From Thermoclostridium sp036562185 (GTDB taxonomy: Bacteria > Bacillota > Clostridia > DSM-8532), in NCBI GenBank assembly GCA_036562185.1, contig DATCKN010000030.1, positions 1 to 49,312 on the forward strand: a DNA stretch of 49,312 bases. The letters are read 5' to 3'. Shown piece after piece: positions 34,942 to 44,776 of the stretch. The translations under genes and the position numbers were made by a program. The stretch's first letter is position 1. Each line of letters starts with the position of its first letter. Below the pieces are notes generated by a model, which saw nothing but the letters and a program-made list of their open reading frames with translations, was not told where the DNA came from and did no database searches.

Positions 34942-35018
34942 TTCTTACCCTCTTTTTTTATTTTTTTCTAAAACCTTCAAAGACAATGGTAAATCACCGG
35001 CATTGAAGGCAAATATCC

Positions 35019-37094
35019 CTAGTTTGTCGAATCTTTCAAATTAAAATACGCCATTAATATATCTTTGGCTATCGGTGCGGTATATGCTCCTCTTACACCT
35101 TTTTCAACAACAACTGCCACGGCAATCTCGGGATCATCTGCCGGAGCATAGCACACAAACAGTGCATTGGATGACTGAGTACCTTTTTTCGATGTTTCAG
35201 CAGTACCTGTTTTTCCTGCTACCTGAAAAGGAAAGTCCTTGAATATTTCAACTGCTGTTCCGTCCTGGGAGTTTGCAACCGCAACCATTCCTTTCTGGAC
35301 TGCCTTTATTGTTGACTGCTTGACAGTGGAATCCCTGAATTGTATCTCGGTATTCTCAACCTGAGCGGATGAATCCACTTTTTTTCTTACCAGATGCGGG
35401 GTATACAGTTTCCCCCCGTTACCGATGCTTGCAACATAGTTTACAAGCTGGATAGGAGTAAATGCATTATATAATTGTCCTATAGAAGCATTACATGTAT
35501 CGGCAGGTACCCATCCTTCACCTAAATATTTAAGTTTAAATTCTCTTGATGCCAGGGAGCCTACGCTTTCAGCAATCTCTATGCCTGTTTTGTTTCCGAA
35601 CCCAAAATTCTTTGCCCATTTTACTATATTGTCTATCCCGGTCTCATAACCAATCATAAAAAAGAACATGTTACTGGATGTTGCCAAAGCTTTCTCAAGG
35701 TTGATTTCCTTCTGATTACCCTCAGGGTTTGTCCATACTAACCCGCCTATTTCCTTTTTATACGGGGTGTAAATCTTCTTTTCGGGCGTAATTACACCGC
35801 TTTCCAGCGCCGCTATTGCTACAAGGGGTTTGTATGTTGACCCGGGGGCATATGCACCGTTAGTAGCCCTGTTCAATGTTATATTATCGGGATGATTTAT
35901 TAAATAGTTTATTTGTTCATAATCACCTTTCAGGAAAACAGAAGGGTCAAATGTAGGATAACTGACCATTGCCAGTATCTCTCCGGTCCTGACGTCCATT
36001 GCCACCACTGCACCTGCATTGGCATCATGAAAGTTATCCTTGTGATCCTTTTCACGGATTATTTCAATATTTCTGGCCAGGGATTCCAATGCCGCTTTCT
36101 GCAGGTTCAAATCAATGGTCAGGTAAATGTCTTTACCGGGCTTTGGTGCAACTTCAACCTCATAATAGGCAAGTCTTCCCTCGGTATCCACTTCTTTCCT
36201 GGTCTTGCCGTTAATCCCTCTTAAATCCTGTTCCAGGGCAAGTTCAATACCCGATACCCCAACCAGATCATTCGGTGTATACCCAAGCTCGGGGTATTTT
36301 TGCGACCAATCCTCATAATAACTGCCGATATTGCCCATGTACCCCAAAACATGTGCAACAACCTCGGCATCATAATACTCCCTGAACGGTTTTGAAAATG
36401 TACTGAACCCCGGGAACTCGCTGTTCCTTTCTTCCAGCACCATAACAGTTTCAATTGATACGTCTTCAGCAATCAATAAAGGCTTTTGAATAGTAGCAGG
36501 TTTTATCAGCATTTCATACCTCAATTCCATAATACGAAACGCTTCTTCATCGGTATATTTAGAGTCAATACCGAAAGTTTTCTCCCGCATATATTTAAAT
36601 ACTTCCTTTGGATCGGCATCCATCAAAAGTTTCTTGTCGCCATCGTTTATACCGATCTGCCATATAAGTCCTTCTTTATTAACTTTAAAAGTAAAATCAT
36701 TAATGTTAAAGATAGTCCTCAGCGTGGATTTATAAGTATCTCCGTTCTGCTCAAGAAGCTTTATAAGTTTATAAATCATTTCGTTCTTTTCTTTATTAGA
36801 CATTTCAGTATCTACATATTCTATACAGTACCCCATCCGGTTACCTGCAATGGGGATGCCATTCCGGTCATATATATTTCCCCGGTTGGCATATATCACA
36901 CCATTTGTGATAATTCTTCTTGTCGAAGTATCCAGATATTCCTGTCCGTTAACTATCTGCAGATTTACAAGGTGTCGCAGAAAAATTGCACAGCATAATA
37001 TAATTATAATTAAATAGATTATAAATCTTCTTTTTATATCCTTTATCTTCTTTTTTTCCCTCTCCTGTTCACTTACTTTGTATTCCTCATTCAT
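35019..37094 (-). CDS. mrdA: Penicillin-binding protein 2 (elongation transpeptidase)
   Basis: This class B PBP cross-links lateral-wall peptidoglycan with the Mre complex. The protein of about 691 residues has one N-terminal membrane helix (about 25-45), the dimerisation/pedestal domain opened by NRGNIYDRNG, and a transpeptidase domain. Active-site motifs are STYK in APGSTYKPL near residue 420, SSN in ATSSNMFFFM, and KTG in VAGKTGTAETS near 630. AGGAGGTG selects ATG 37094; GTG 37103 lies inside that site. It follows mreD by 12 bases. Confidence 0.95.
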   Translation of the reverse strand: MNEEYKVSEQEREKKKIKDIKRRFIIYLIIIILCCAIFLRHLVNLQIVNGQEYLDTSTRRIITNGVIYANRGNIYDRNGIPIAGNRMGYCIEYVDTEMSNKEKNEMIYKLIKLLEQNGDTYKSTLRTIFNINDFTFKVNKEGLIWQIGINDGDKKLLMDADPKEVFKYMREKTFGIDSKYTDEEAFRIMELRYEMLIKPATIQKPLLIAEDVSIETVMVLEERNSEFPGFSTFSKPFREYYDAEVVAHVLGYMGNIGSYYEDWSQKYPELGYTPNDLVGVSGIELALEQDLRGINGKTRKEVDTEGRLAYYEVEVAPKPGKDIYLTIDLNLQKAALESLARNIEIIREKDHKDNFHDANAGAVVAMDVRTGEILAMVSYPTFDPSVFLKGDYEQINYLINHPDNITLNRATNGAYAPGSTYKPLVAIAALESGVITPEKKIYTPYKKEIGGLVWTNPEGNQKEINLEKALATSSNMFFFMIGYETGIDNIVKWAKNFGFGNKTGIEIAESVGSLASREFKLKYLGEGWVPADTCNASIGQLYNAFTPIQLVNYVASIGNGGKLYTPHLVRKKVDSSAQVENTEIQFRDSTVKQSTIKAVQKGMVAVANSQDGTAVEIFKDFPFQVAGKTGTAETSKKGTQSSNALFVCYAPADDPEIAVAVVVEKGVRGAYTAPIAKDILMAYFNLKDSTN

Positions 37095-37106
37095 TATTTT
37101 CACCTC

Positions 37107-37622
37107 CTAAATTCTTGTATGAGTATGATTATATTTATCAATCCTTTTATACAGAAATGAAATAAACAAGTAAACAGGAAGGGACAGTATTGCATTATAC
37201 AAACTTTCAGGCAGAATAAGCTTTGTAATGACAAACACAAAATCTTTATATCCCTTTAAGAAATAAGTGATTATATAATAAAGTGTTTCAATCGCTATAG
37301 TAGAAGTAAATACGAAGAAAGCAGGTATTAACGGGTTTTCCTTATAAAGCTTTGGATTTGCCTGGGCAACAAGAAAATTTACCAAAAAAAAGCTCAACCC
37401 ATACCACCCTAAAGCCCTGCCTACAAGAATATCCATTGCAAGCCCGCAGGCCAGTCCCACAAAAGCAGCTTCCAGATCACTTCTGAGGAGGGCAACTGAT
37501 ATGGCTACAATCAGAAGCAAATTAGGCCTTATGCCGTATATCTCAATATATTCAAAAACAGTGCTCTGTAAAAGACACGAGGCATAAATCAAAGAAGTTA
37601 TAGTCAGGATTTTTCTACTCAT
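37107..37622 (-). CDS. mreD: Rod shape-determining protein MreD
   Basis: MreD is the small membrane partner of MreC in the elongation complex. The 171-residue protein has five to six hydrophobic segments and the GLACGLAMDILVGRALGWYG block that corresponds to the family's G-x-x-x-G-x-x-x-D-x-x region. It overlaps the end of mreC by 8 bases. Sequence conservation is always low in this family, so neighbours weigh heavily. Confidence 0.9.
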   Translation of the reverse strand: MSRKILTITSLIYASCLLQSTVFEYIEIYGIRPNLLLIVAISVALLRSDLEAAFVGLACGLAMDILVGRALGWYGLSFFLVNFLVAQANPKLYKENPLIPAFFVFTSTIAIETLYYIITYFLKGYKDFVFVITKLILPESLYNAILSLPVYLFISFLYKRIDKYNHTHTRI

Positions 37623-38460
37623 TGTTATTCCCCTGTTCTGCGCCTACTTTTATAACAACAACTTCTTCAAGTCTTCTGAAATCCACAGCAGGTTTCACAA
37701 TGGCATAATAATCAAATTGCCCTTCATTTTTAACAATCTGGATTATCTCTCCTATAATAATGCCTTTTGGATAAAGACTGCTCATACCCGATGTTTCAAC
37801 CTTGTCCCCAACTGCCACTTCCACGTCAGGAGGTATATAGTCCAAACGGCACAAACCTTCTGTTCTAAGCTGCGAGTCTCCCCTTAATATCACCAGGTCT
37901 CTCGACTTGGAAAGTCTTGCAGATACCGAACTTTCGGTATCAATAATGGAAACCACCTTTGAGGTCAACAAATCTACCCGGGCAACGCGCCCGACAAGCC
38001 CATTGGCATTTATTACAGGATCGTTTACGCTGATACCGTCCTTGCTGCCCCTGTCTATTGTAAATGTTTCAAACAGATTCCCTGAATCTTTCGCAATTAT
38101 GTTACAGCCCACTGTTTCCTGCGTAAATTGCTCTTTAAATGACAGAATCTTCTTCAGGTTTTCATTCTCTTTTTGCAGGCTGTATACCTTTTCAAGCTCA
38201 TGCTCCATCTGCTGGATCTTCTTTTTCAGCTCCTCATTTTCCGCCCTCGCTGTGCGGACTTCCCTGAAAAAGTTAACCGAATTCTTAATCCAGTCTGAAA
38301 CAGCTCCAATTCCTTTCTGTAGCGGGCTTAACGGCACAGTAAGAACGTTCCTGATAACATTTGCCTTACTGTTTTCTCCTGCTGTCAGTGCTGCAAGAAC
38401 AAATAGCAAAACCATTACCAATGATATTATGAATATCTTGCTCCCGAAAATCCTCCTCAA
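37615..38460 (-). CDS. mreC: Rod shape-determining protein MreC
   Basis: MreC bridges MreB inside the cell and PBP2 outside. The protein of about 281 residues has a membrane anchor (about 8-27), a coiled coil (about 60-110, ENEELKKKIQQMEHELEKVY), and a double beta-barrel with DRGSKDGISVNDPVINANGL and GLVGRVARVD. No ATG is well placed. TTG 38460 follows GGAAGGGG by 7 bases and gives MRRIFGSKIF, like other MreC starts; TTG 38478 is the longer choice. Confidence 0.93.
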   Translation of the reverse strand: MRRIFGSKIFIISLVMVLLFVLAALTAGENSKANVIRNVLTVPLSPLQKGIGAVSDWIKNSVNFFREVRTARAENEELKKKIQQMEHELEKVYSLQKENENLKKILSFKEQFTQETVGCNIIAKDSGNLFETFTIDRGSKDGISVNDPVINANGLVGRVARVDLLTSKVVSIIDTESSVSARLSKSRDLVILRGDSQLRTEGLCRLDYIPPDVEVAVGDKVETSGMSSLYPKGIIIGEIIQIVKNEGQFDYYAIVKPAVDFRRLEEVVVIKVGAEQGNNNE

Positions 38461-38513
38461 AGGTAGACCCCTTCCCAAAAATTATCAAAAACAGAAGCTC
38501 TCCCCTGTGTCCC

Positions 38514-39530
38514 CTACCTCCCTTTATTAGAAGTTATTAATAAATTCCTCAGAACTTCTATTTCTTCCAGAACCTTACCCGTTCCTAAAGCAACACAGTC
38601 AAGGGGATATTCTGCCACATTTACAGGTATACCAGTCTCTCTGTGAATAAGCTGATCCAATCCTTTTAGCAGCGCGCCGCCACCCGTGAGCATGATTCCT
38701 TTTTCCATAATATCTGCTGCCAGTTCGGGAGGTGTTTTCTCCAGAGTATATTTTATGGAATCAACAATCGAGTTTATTGGCTCAGCCAGAGCTTCTCTGA
38801 TCTCTTCGGAGCTAATTTCCAGGTCTTTTGGAAGCCCAGTTACCAAATCCCGTCCTGAAACTTTATATCTGATTTCTTCTTCCAATGGATATGCCGAGCC
38901 TATTTTTATTTTTATGTCTTCTGCAGTACGTTCTCCTATCATCAAATTATATTCTTTTTTCACATAAAGAACAATAGCATCATCCAGCTCATCACCCCCG
39001 ATTCTGAGTGATCTGCTGACCACAATTCCTCCAAGGGATATAACCGCCACTTCGCTGGTTCCGCCGCCTATATCGACTACCATACTGCCGGTAGGCTCAT
39101 CAACCGGAAGGTTTGCACCAATCGCTGCTGCCATTGGCTCCTCAATCAGATAGGCTTCTTTTGCCCCTGCATGGAGCGTAGCATCAATAACCGCTCTTTT
39201 TTCCACTTCGGTAACTCCCGACGGTACGCAGACAACCACTCTTGGCCTGACAAACATGCCTTTTCCAATTGCTTTGCGAATGAAATATTTAAGCATTCCC
39301 TGGGTTATTTGGAAGTCTGCAATAACGCCATCCTTCATTGGCCTGATTGCAGTTATATTTCCGGGGGTACGGCCTATCATGCTTTTAGCTTCAAGTCCGA
39401 CTGCCAGTACTTCTCCTGTATTATTGTTTATTGCAACCACTGACGGTTCTCTTACAACAATACCCTTTGACTTTAAATGGACTAAGGTATTGGCGGTTCC
39501 CAAATCAATTCCTATATCTTTTGTGAACAT
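38514..39530 (-). CDS. mreB: Rod shape-determining actin homologue MreB
   Basis: MreB forms membrane filaments that orient wall synthesis. The 338-residue protein has the actin-fold phosphate loops (IGIDLGTANTLVH at residue 5, VVDIGGGTSEVAVISLGG near 155) and the adenosine motif IMLTGGGALLKGLDQL near 285. AGGAGGGG precedes the ATG. It lies between maf and mreC. Confidence 0.97.
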   Translation of the reverse strand: MFTKDIGIDLGTANTLVHLKSKGIVVREPSVVAINNNTGEVLAVGLEAKSMIGRTPGNITAIRPMKDGVIADFQITQGMLKYFIRKAIGKGMFVRPRVVVCVPSGVTEVEKRAVIDATLHAGAKEAYLIEEPMAAAIGANLPVDEPTGSMVVDIGGGTSEVAVISLGGIVVSRSLRIGGDELDDAIVLYVKKEYNLMIGERTAEDIKIKIGSAYPLEEEIRYKVSGRDLVTGLPKDLEISSEEIREALAEPINSIVDSIKYTLEKTPPELAADIMEKGIMLTGGGALLKGLDQLIHRETGIPVNVAEYPLDCVALGTGKVLEEIEVLRNLLITSNKGR

Positions 39531-39586
39531 AATTTTCTCCCCTCCTGCTTATTTGCAAACATCAGTTTATCAATACCTGATCTACG

Positions 39587-40183
39587 TCAATCCAATATAG
39601 TTTTAATGCCAAATTGTTCCAGCATAACCGAAACGCTGTATAAAGGAAGGCCTACCACATTATAGAAACATCCGTCTATCTTCTCAACCAACAATGCTCC
39701 TACACCCTGTATTCCGTACGCTCCTGCCTTGTCAAGAGGCTCCCGTGTTTCAATGTACCGCCATATTTCGTCAGATGTAAGTTTTCTTATTTTCACTCTT
39801 GTTGTTTCAACACGGGTCAGTTTTTTCCCTTCATCGCCATCTATAACACAAACTCCAGTCATTACCTCATGCCAATTTCCGGATAGCTTCTCAAGCATGT
39901 CAAAAGCCTGTCTTTCATCGGCAGGTTTTCCCAGAATCAATCCTTCAAGAACCACTATGGTATCTGCTGCAAGCACAACAAAAGAATTATGCCCGTTTGA
40001 GCTGAGTTCTTCCTTAACACTAAAAGCCTTTCTTTCTGAAAGGTAACGGACATAATCCTCTGGTTCGATTTTTTCAGTTACATTTTCATCAACATTTGAA
40101 GGATAAGTCTTAAAACTTACTCCTATCTGGTTTAGAAGCATTCTTCGTCTTGGAGACTGTGAAGCCAAAATCAGCTGTTTCAT
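39587..40183 (-). CDS. maf: Maf family nucleotide pyrophosphatase
   Basis: Maf proteins hydrolyse non-canonical nucleoside triphosphates (dTTP/UTP type) and have been linked to septum inhibition. The 198-residue protein begins LILASQSPRRRMLLNQIGV, the signature S-x-R-R, and contains VLAADTIVVLEGLILGKPAD and the AGAYGIQGVGALLVEKIDG block. AGAAGG precedes the ATG. It heads the mre-min block; radC, often placed after it in related genomes, is missing here. Confidence 0.94.
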   Translation of the reverse strand: MKQLILASQSPRRRMLLNQIGVSFKTYPSNVDENVTEKIEPEDYVRYLSERKAFSVKEELSSNGHNSFVVLAADTIVVLEGLILGKPADERQAFDMLEKLSGNWHEVMTGVCVIDGDEGKKLTRVETTRVKIRKLTSDEIWRYIETREPLDKAGAYGIQGVGALLVEKIDGCFYNVVGLPLYSVSVMLEQFGIKTILD

Positions 40184-40493
40184 ACAAACCTTCTCATATA
40201 GTGTTATAGTGTTATTTATTCTACAACATTATACACCAGCGTATGGATATATGGGAATATTTTTTTACATAAGGTTTTATGTATAATATTCATTTATGAT
40301 TATTGTTTCTTTTAATTTGATTAACCATTCGTTATATGGGGAAATATGATATATATTAAATATACGAAATCCTTAAATAATTGCAAAAAAATTTTCACAT
40401 TTTGGTACTTCTCAATGCTATAATAACAAAGTATAATAATATTAAGGATGACGTATTATTGATATTACAAATATTTAAACAGAGGATACTGAT
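40184..40493. other. Divergent intergenic region between maf and mecA
   Basis: There is no gene in these 310 bases, which are strongly AT-rich. On the plus strand an extended -10 TGCTATAAT (40416-40424) follows TTCACA with a 19-base gap and is the likely mecA promoter. On the minus strand GGTGTATAATG, reading toward maf, is a candidate -10 without a good -35. Confidence 0.5.
40416..40424 (+). promoter_or_regulatory. Extended -10 promoter element for mecA
   Basis: TGCTATAAT is a perfect extended -10, 70 bases before the mecA ATG. The -35 (TTCACA) is at a long 19-base spacing, so I rest the call on the extended -10. Confidence 0.5.
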
Positions 40494-41120
40494 ATGAGAA
40501 TTGAAAAAATTAGCGAAAACAAAATACGCATCTTCGTTTCCTTCGATGACCTTGAAGAACGGGATATTGACCTTTCTTCATTTAACTACAACTCTCCTGA
40601 GACCCAGGAATTATTCTGGGATTTAATGGAGCAGGCCGAATTGGAGCTTGGGTTTGAAACCCATGAATCTCAGTTGTGCATTGAGGCAGTTACAGATGTT
40701 GAACAGGGATTTGTAATTACTATAACGAAAATAGATGATGAAGGTGATTTTGAATCCATCCAGAAATTTATAAAGAACAGGTACAGGCGCAATGACCTGA
40801 AAATTAAAAAGAAGCCTGGCAGCAATACTTCAACTGTACTGATTTATAATTTGGAAAGCTTCGATGATTTATGTTACTTATGTGCCAGGTTAAAACCCTT
40901 ATATTCAGGTGACAGCACAGTATATCAGTGTGAAGGTTCTTATTACCTGGTACTTAAAAGGATGGATGATGTTGAGCAATATCCTGCCAAGATCGAGAGT
41001 ATTGTGTCAGAGTATGGGGATAGAATACTAAATGTCATGTTTTTCGAAGGATATCTGAACGAGTATGGAACCATCATGATAGAGAACAACGCTATAAGTC
41101 ATTTAGGTGACTTAGCTTAA
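40494..41120 (+). CDS. mecA: MecA-like adaptor protein for ClpC protease
   Basis: MecA delivers substrates to the ClpCP protease and regulates competence and sporulation in Bacillus. The 208-residue protein has the N-terminal MecA region MRIEKISENKIRIFVSFDDL and a body with GFETHESQLCIEAV. A variable acidic linker follows, then the C-terminal ClpC-binding domain (about 110-200, with IYNLESFDDLCYLCARL and YEGSYYLVL-like text). AGAGGA precedes the ATG. ClpC is not in the window, so the target here is unknown. Confidence 0.88.
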   Translation: MRIEKISENKIRIFVSFDDLEERDIDLSSFNYNSPETQELFWDLMEQAELELGFETHESQLCIEAVTDVEQGFVITITKIDDEGDFESIQKFIKNRYRRNDLKIKKKPGSNTSTVLIYNLESFDDLCYLCARLKPLYSGDSTVYQCEGSYYLVLKRMDDVEQYPAKIESIVSEYGDRILNVMFFEGYLNEYGTIMIENNAISHLGDLA

Positions 41121-41143
41121 AAGAATTCCTGTTCCGTAAAATT

Positions 41144-41180
41144 ATAGTCAGGTAGAGTAAATCTACCTGACTATGTTTTT
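41144..41180. terminator. Bidirectional terminator between mecA and galU
   Basis: A 13-bp perfect stem ATAGTCAGGTAGA/TCTACCTGACTAT (41144-41156 with 41162-41174) has a 5-base loop, GTTTTTATTT on the plus side and AATTTTA on the minus side. Confidence 0.85.
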
Positions 41181-42045
41181 ATTTCCTTAATATTTCTTCA
41201 AGCCATGCTCTGAATTCATCTTTCAAATCATCCCGGTCAAGGGCAAATTCCACAGTTGCCTGCAAAAATCCCATTTTATTGCCCACATCGTACCTTTTGC
41301 CTATAAAGTCATAGGCGTATACTGCTTCATGGTGCATCATCTCTTTAATTGCATCGGTCAACTGGATTTCACCGCCTTTTCCGGGCGAAGTATTCTCAAG
41401 ATACGTGAAAACAGAAGGCGACAAAATATACCTTCCCAATATGGCCACATTTGACGGTGCTTCATCGAGATCTGGTTTTTCTATCATTTCAGTTACCTTG
41501 ATAACCCTGTCATCCACCTGTTTTCCTGCAACAATACCGTATTTGGACACATCTTCCATGGGGACTTTTTGCACACCGAGCACCGTAGTATTATACTCGT
41601 CATACACATCAATAAGCTGTTTCAGACACGGGACATCTGATTTTACTATATCGTCTCCGAGCAATACGGCAAAAGGCTCATTTCCTATAAAGGATTTGGC
41701 ACAGTATATTGCATGGCCAAGCCCCCTGGGTTCCTTTTGCCTGATATAGTGGATATTAACAAGATTGGAAATATCCCTTACAAGAGCAAGCAAATCCTCT
41801 TTATTGCTCTTTTTTAACACTTCCTCAAGCTCATAGGACTTGTCAAAATGATCCTCTATTGCCCTTTTTCCTCTTCCTGTAACAATAATAATATCTTCTA
41901 TTCCTGAAGCAACAGCTTCTTCAACAATAAACTGAATAGTAGGCTTATCCACTATGGGCAGCATTTCCTTCGGCTGTGCTTTTGTTGCCGGCAGGAACCG
42001 GGTTCCCAGCCCTGCAGCAGGAATAATGGCTTTATGTACTTTCAT
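41179..42045 (-). CDS. galU: UTP-glucose-1-phosphate uridylyltransferase
   Basis: GalU makes UDP-glucose for wall polymers and glycans. The protein of about 288 residues begins KAIIPAAGLGTRFLPATKA (nucleotide-binding signature), with KEMLPIVDKPTIQFIVEEAV, GLGHAIYCAKSFIGNEPFAV and the sugar-phosphate region EMIEKPDLDEAPSNVAILGR. GGAGG with a 9-base gap selects ATG 42045 over the longer reading from 42087. It stands alone before a membrane glycosyltransferase. Confidence 0.96.
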   Translation of the reverse strand: MKVHKAIIPAAGLGTRFLPATKAQPKEMLPIVDKPTIQFIVEEAVASGIEDIIIVTGRGKRAIEDHFDKSYELEEVLKKSNKEDLLALVRDISNLVNIHYIRQKEPRGLGHAIYCAKSFIGNEPFAVLLGDDIVKSDVPCLKQLIDVYDEYNTTVLGVQKVPMEDVSKYGIVAGKQVDDRVIKVTEMIEKPDLDEAPSNVAILGRYILSPSVFTYLENTSPGKGGEIQLTDAIKEMMHHEAVYAYDFIGKRYDVGNKMGFLQATVEFALDRDDLKDEFRAWLEEILRK

Positions 42046-42151
42046 AATCAATAACCTCCAGTACTGATAGTATACCATATTATTCATGAATTGCTTAAAC
42101 TTTAACTTTAATTATTATAATCAATTTTATTCCCGGCAATACATCTGCCTT

Positions 42152-43612
42152 TTATATGCTCTTCCCTTTTAGTTTACGGGAATTCCTTACATAATGGTAA
42201 ATCTTCCAATACCCGTATACTGCCAAAATCGTCAGAATACTATAATATGCCCCCTTATACCTGGATGCACTTTCCAAAATCATGTAAACCATTATTGAGC
42301 CGATCATGTAATAAGATATAATTTTCATTGTATTAATCCCTTTTTTCTCCAGGGACAGGATAATCATTGCGACAACAGCCCCCAGAACAACAATGAAGTT
42401 GTATGAATTAACCATAAGGAAGAACGTTTGTTTTAAATCAGCTGACTTAAATCTTGTATACTGGGTCTGCCATTCGGTGACAACCGTGGAAGCATAGTTC
42501 TCATCAAACCATACATTTAATTTTCTTTTAAAGTGTGGAATAATCTTTACTCCCATACTTTTATAACGCTCAATTCCCAGCCTGAAAAAGTACTCCTGAA
42601 CTTTTGAAGGATCCTGGTATTCTTCCTTTACAGCATTAAACAGTTCTGCGTCCTCATCATTCCATTTTCCCTGTGAGGTCTCATTTGCGCCAACGAATAA
42701 ATTCCACCCGTATCCATGCGAAGGGTTTTTATAACCGCTTACCGAAGCAGTGACATAACCTGAAAGTAATGCAACAATGCCATATGACAGAATAATAAAA
42801 GCAATTGTTGTTATTTTTTTTGCTGCTTTAAAATTACTGTAAAGCAATATGGTAAGAACAGATGCAATAATAAGAACAATCGCCGTCGGCCTGAAGAAAT
42901 CTGCCATTGCGCAGGTAAATCCGAAAGCGGCCAGGTACAGGTATGGCTTTTCCTTGCCAATCCCAAACACAAACAGGAAAACAGCAAAAACAGTTATTGA
43001 AGAATATATCGGTTCTCCGCCCGAAAGCAAAGTGAATATAATGATAGACGGGTTTAACGCAACAGCCAGCCCACCCAATACACCTGCCCTGGCGTTCGTG
43101 AATTTTTCGAGAATATATGTTCCAAATCCTGCCTCCATTACACCGAAGAGTAAATTTATCACCCTCGGCAGCCAGGTTTTTTCCCCTATTATTTTGTAGA
43201 AAAAGGATATGAAGATTGGATAGTTGAGAGCATGTGGAAAAATGCCATAGTATAACTTATTACTGTCACTGAGGGTACCGGATGCTATTTTCCTTGCGGT
43301 AGACAAATAAATTGCATAATCGCCCTGTGGTGTAAGAGCAATATAATATATGACCAGGAAACGTATTACAAAGGCAATCGACATGGTAAAAGCAACGCGT
43401 TTCAAGGCAGATCCGGTGTAAATTTGCTTTTTAAAAGCATAAACCAGAAAAAGGCTTATAACGCTATAAAACAAGTAAAAGGCAGCCACAAAAAAAGGTT
43501 TTGCAAACGCATCTGGTATGTTTAATAAAAGCAGAATGCATAATAAACATACTGCTGCAATTTCAGCGCTATAAATAACTTTTCCCGCAATGCTGCCTTT
43601 TTTAAAAAGCAT
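42152..43612 (-). CDS. Membrane GT-C glycosyltransferase, GT39/ArnT-like
   Basis: The 486-residue protein has about 12 membrane segments. GDYAIYLSTARKIASG near residue 115 fits the first-loop acidic motif of lipid-linked GT-C enzymes. The middle contains SSGGEPIYSSITVF-like and FRPTAIVLIIAS membrane blocks, and the external part around residues 300-375 is soluble. These enzymes transfer sugars from polyprenyl phosphates on the outer face of the membrane. The sugar and acceptor are unknown. GAGGGG precedes the ATG. No polysaccharide cluster is nearby. Confidence 0.78.
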   Translation of the reverse strand: MLFKKGSIAGKVIYSAEIAAVCLLCILLLLNIPDAFAKPFFVAAFYLFYSVISLFLVYAFKKQIYTGSALKRVAFTMSIAFVIRFLVIYYIALTPQGDYAIYLSTARKIASGTLSDSNKLYYGIFPHALNYPIFISFFYKIIGEKTWLPRVINLLFGVMEAGFGTYILEKFTNARAGVLGGLAVALNPSIIIFTLLSGGEPIYSSITVFAVFLFVFGIGKEKPYLYLAAFGFTCAMADFFRPTAIVLIIASVLTILLYSNFKAAKKITTIAFIILSYGIVALLSGYVTASVSGYKNPSHGYGWNLFVGANETSQGKWNDEDAELFNAVKEEYQDPSKVQEYFFRLGIERYKSMGVKIIPHFKRKLNVWFDENYASTVVTEWQTQYTRFKSADLKQTFFLMVNSYNFIVVLGAVVAMIILSLEKKGINTMKIISYYMIGSIMVYMILESASRYKGAYYSILTILAVYGYWKIYHYVRNSRKLKGKSI

Positions 43613-43645
43613 TATATTCCCCTCCCCCTCGAAAGCAAAGTAAGC

Positions 43646-44296
43646 TTACCATCCCAGAAGCATTTTTAAACCGCTCATTATGAAGTAAACTGAAAAGCCT
43701 GCAATAAATATGCCTAATACCAGAATAATCCGGCAATAAACAGTATCATTTATCAGTTTTCTGCCGCTCGCAAAGGCTGTCGAAACTGCTGAGTACCATA
43801 CCAGGTCGGAAAGAATATGTCCGGTGTAAAAAAGCAGGACACCTGCAGGGCCAAAAGCATAAGCCTGCCGTATCGATTCCATGCCTGTCGACGCCCACCA
43901 CATAATAAAATATGGGTTGGTGGCGCTTACAATAATCCCGGCCAGCACAAGGTTTGTCACCCCCGAACCGGTACCTGTTTTTTGATTTGTAAGAGACATC
44001 GTTTTATCTATCCCCGATCTTATCATTCCATATCCCATCCATGCAAGAAAGGCACCGCCAAATAACCCGATAACTCCTGCAATTGTCTGGTTCGAGAAAA
44101 AATCTTTAAGGCCAAAAGCCATAACAATTACTAAAAAAAGTTCCAGGATTCCATGCCCTAATACCACTAAAGGACCTGCCGTCCACCTTTTTTTCTTCAG
44201 GCTCCCATCAATTGTGACCCCCAACATAGGCCCCGGCATCATTGCCCCTGAAAAACCAATTAAAAAAGCACTTGAAAAAATTCTAAACAGCTGCAT
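43646..44296 (-). CDS. LysE/RhtB-family transporter
   Basis: The 216-residue membrane protein of six segments is of the amino-acid-efflux family. The family block FSGAMMPGPMLGVTIDGSLK is near residue 15, and the N-terminal GLKDFF, central NPYFIMWWASTG and C-terminal stretches also fit LysE. The exported compound is not known. AAGGGGT precedes the ATG. The next gene upstream encodes an ACT protein, an amino-acid-sensor type, which makes an amino-acid link plausible. Confidence 0.88.
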   Translation of the reverse strand: MQLFRIFSSAFLIGFSGAMMPGPMLGVTIDGSLKKKRWTAGPLVVLGHGILELFLVIVMAFGLKDFFSNQTIAGVIGLFGGAFLAWMGYGMIRSGIDKTMSLTNQKTGTGSGVTNLVLAGIIVSATNPYFIMWWASTGMESIRQAYAFGPAGVLLFYTGHILSDLVWYSAVSTAFASGRKLINDTVYCRIILVLGIFIAGFSVYFIMSGLKMLLGW

Positions 44297-44309
44297 GTAA
44301 AATTACCCC

Positions 44310-44699
44310 TTATATTATTCTGTATCCTTCTCTTTTTAATGCTTCTGTTGCATTATCTATATCATCGTTTTTTACCAGAATATAATCGGTATCATATGTA
44401 GAAACAACAAAGATGCTTATTCCTTCCCGGGCTAATATTGCGCTTATTGAAGACAGAATGCCTATAAGCGAAAAATCCAGCGGTCCTTCAATCTTTAAAA
44501 TCCTCCGGCCTTTTTCACATTTGATACTATCGGGAATACATTCTTCCGAACAAACAACAGACAATTCATCCAATGTTCTTGTTACCGATAAAAAATCACT
44601 TTTATTAACCCATTCGGGTATTAGCGCATTTCGCTCCAATCTGCATATACCATACTTTCCCTCAAGTAACCTGATAGTCAATGGATTCTTTAATATCAT
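44310..44699 (-). CDS. ACT domain-containing protein
   Basis: This is a 129-residue soluble protein. An N-terminal ACT-like half (residues 1-60) precedes a clear ACT core (about 68-125, GPLDFSLIGILSSISAILAR then ISIFVVSTYDTDYILV), as in the CASTOR-like ACT_7 family. Such domains bind amino acids. AAAGGGG precedes the ATG. It starts 14 bases before the LysE-type gene, so the pair probably is co-transcribed; a sensor-exporter link is inference. Confidence 0.82.
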   Translation of the reverse strand: MILKNPLTIRLLEGKYGICRLERNALIPEWVNKSDFLSVTRTLDELSVVCSEECIPDSIKCEKGRRILKIEGPLDFSLIGILSSISAILAREGISIFVVSTYDTDYILVKNDDIDNATEALKREGYRII

Positions 44700-44776
44700 A
44701 CATTGCCCCTTTCCCTAAAATGCCGGTATCTCCTTTAAACGTTTTGAAAATGTTTGTCAAATCTCATTTTAACATA

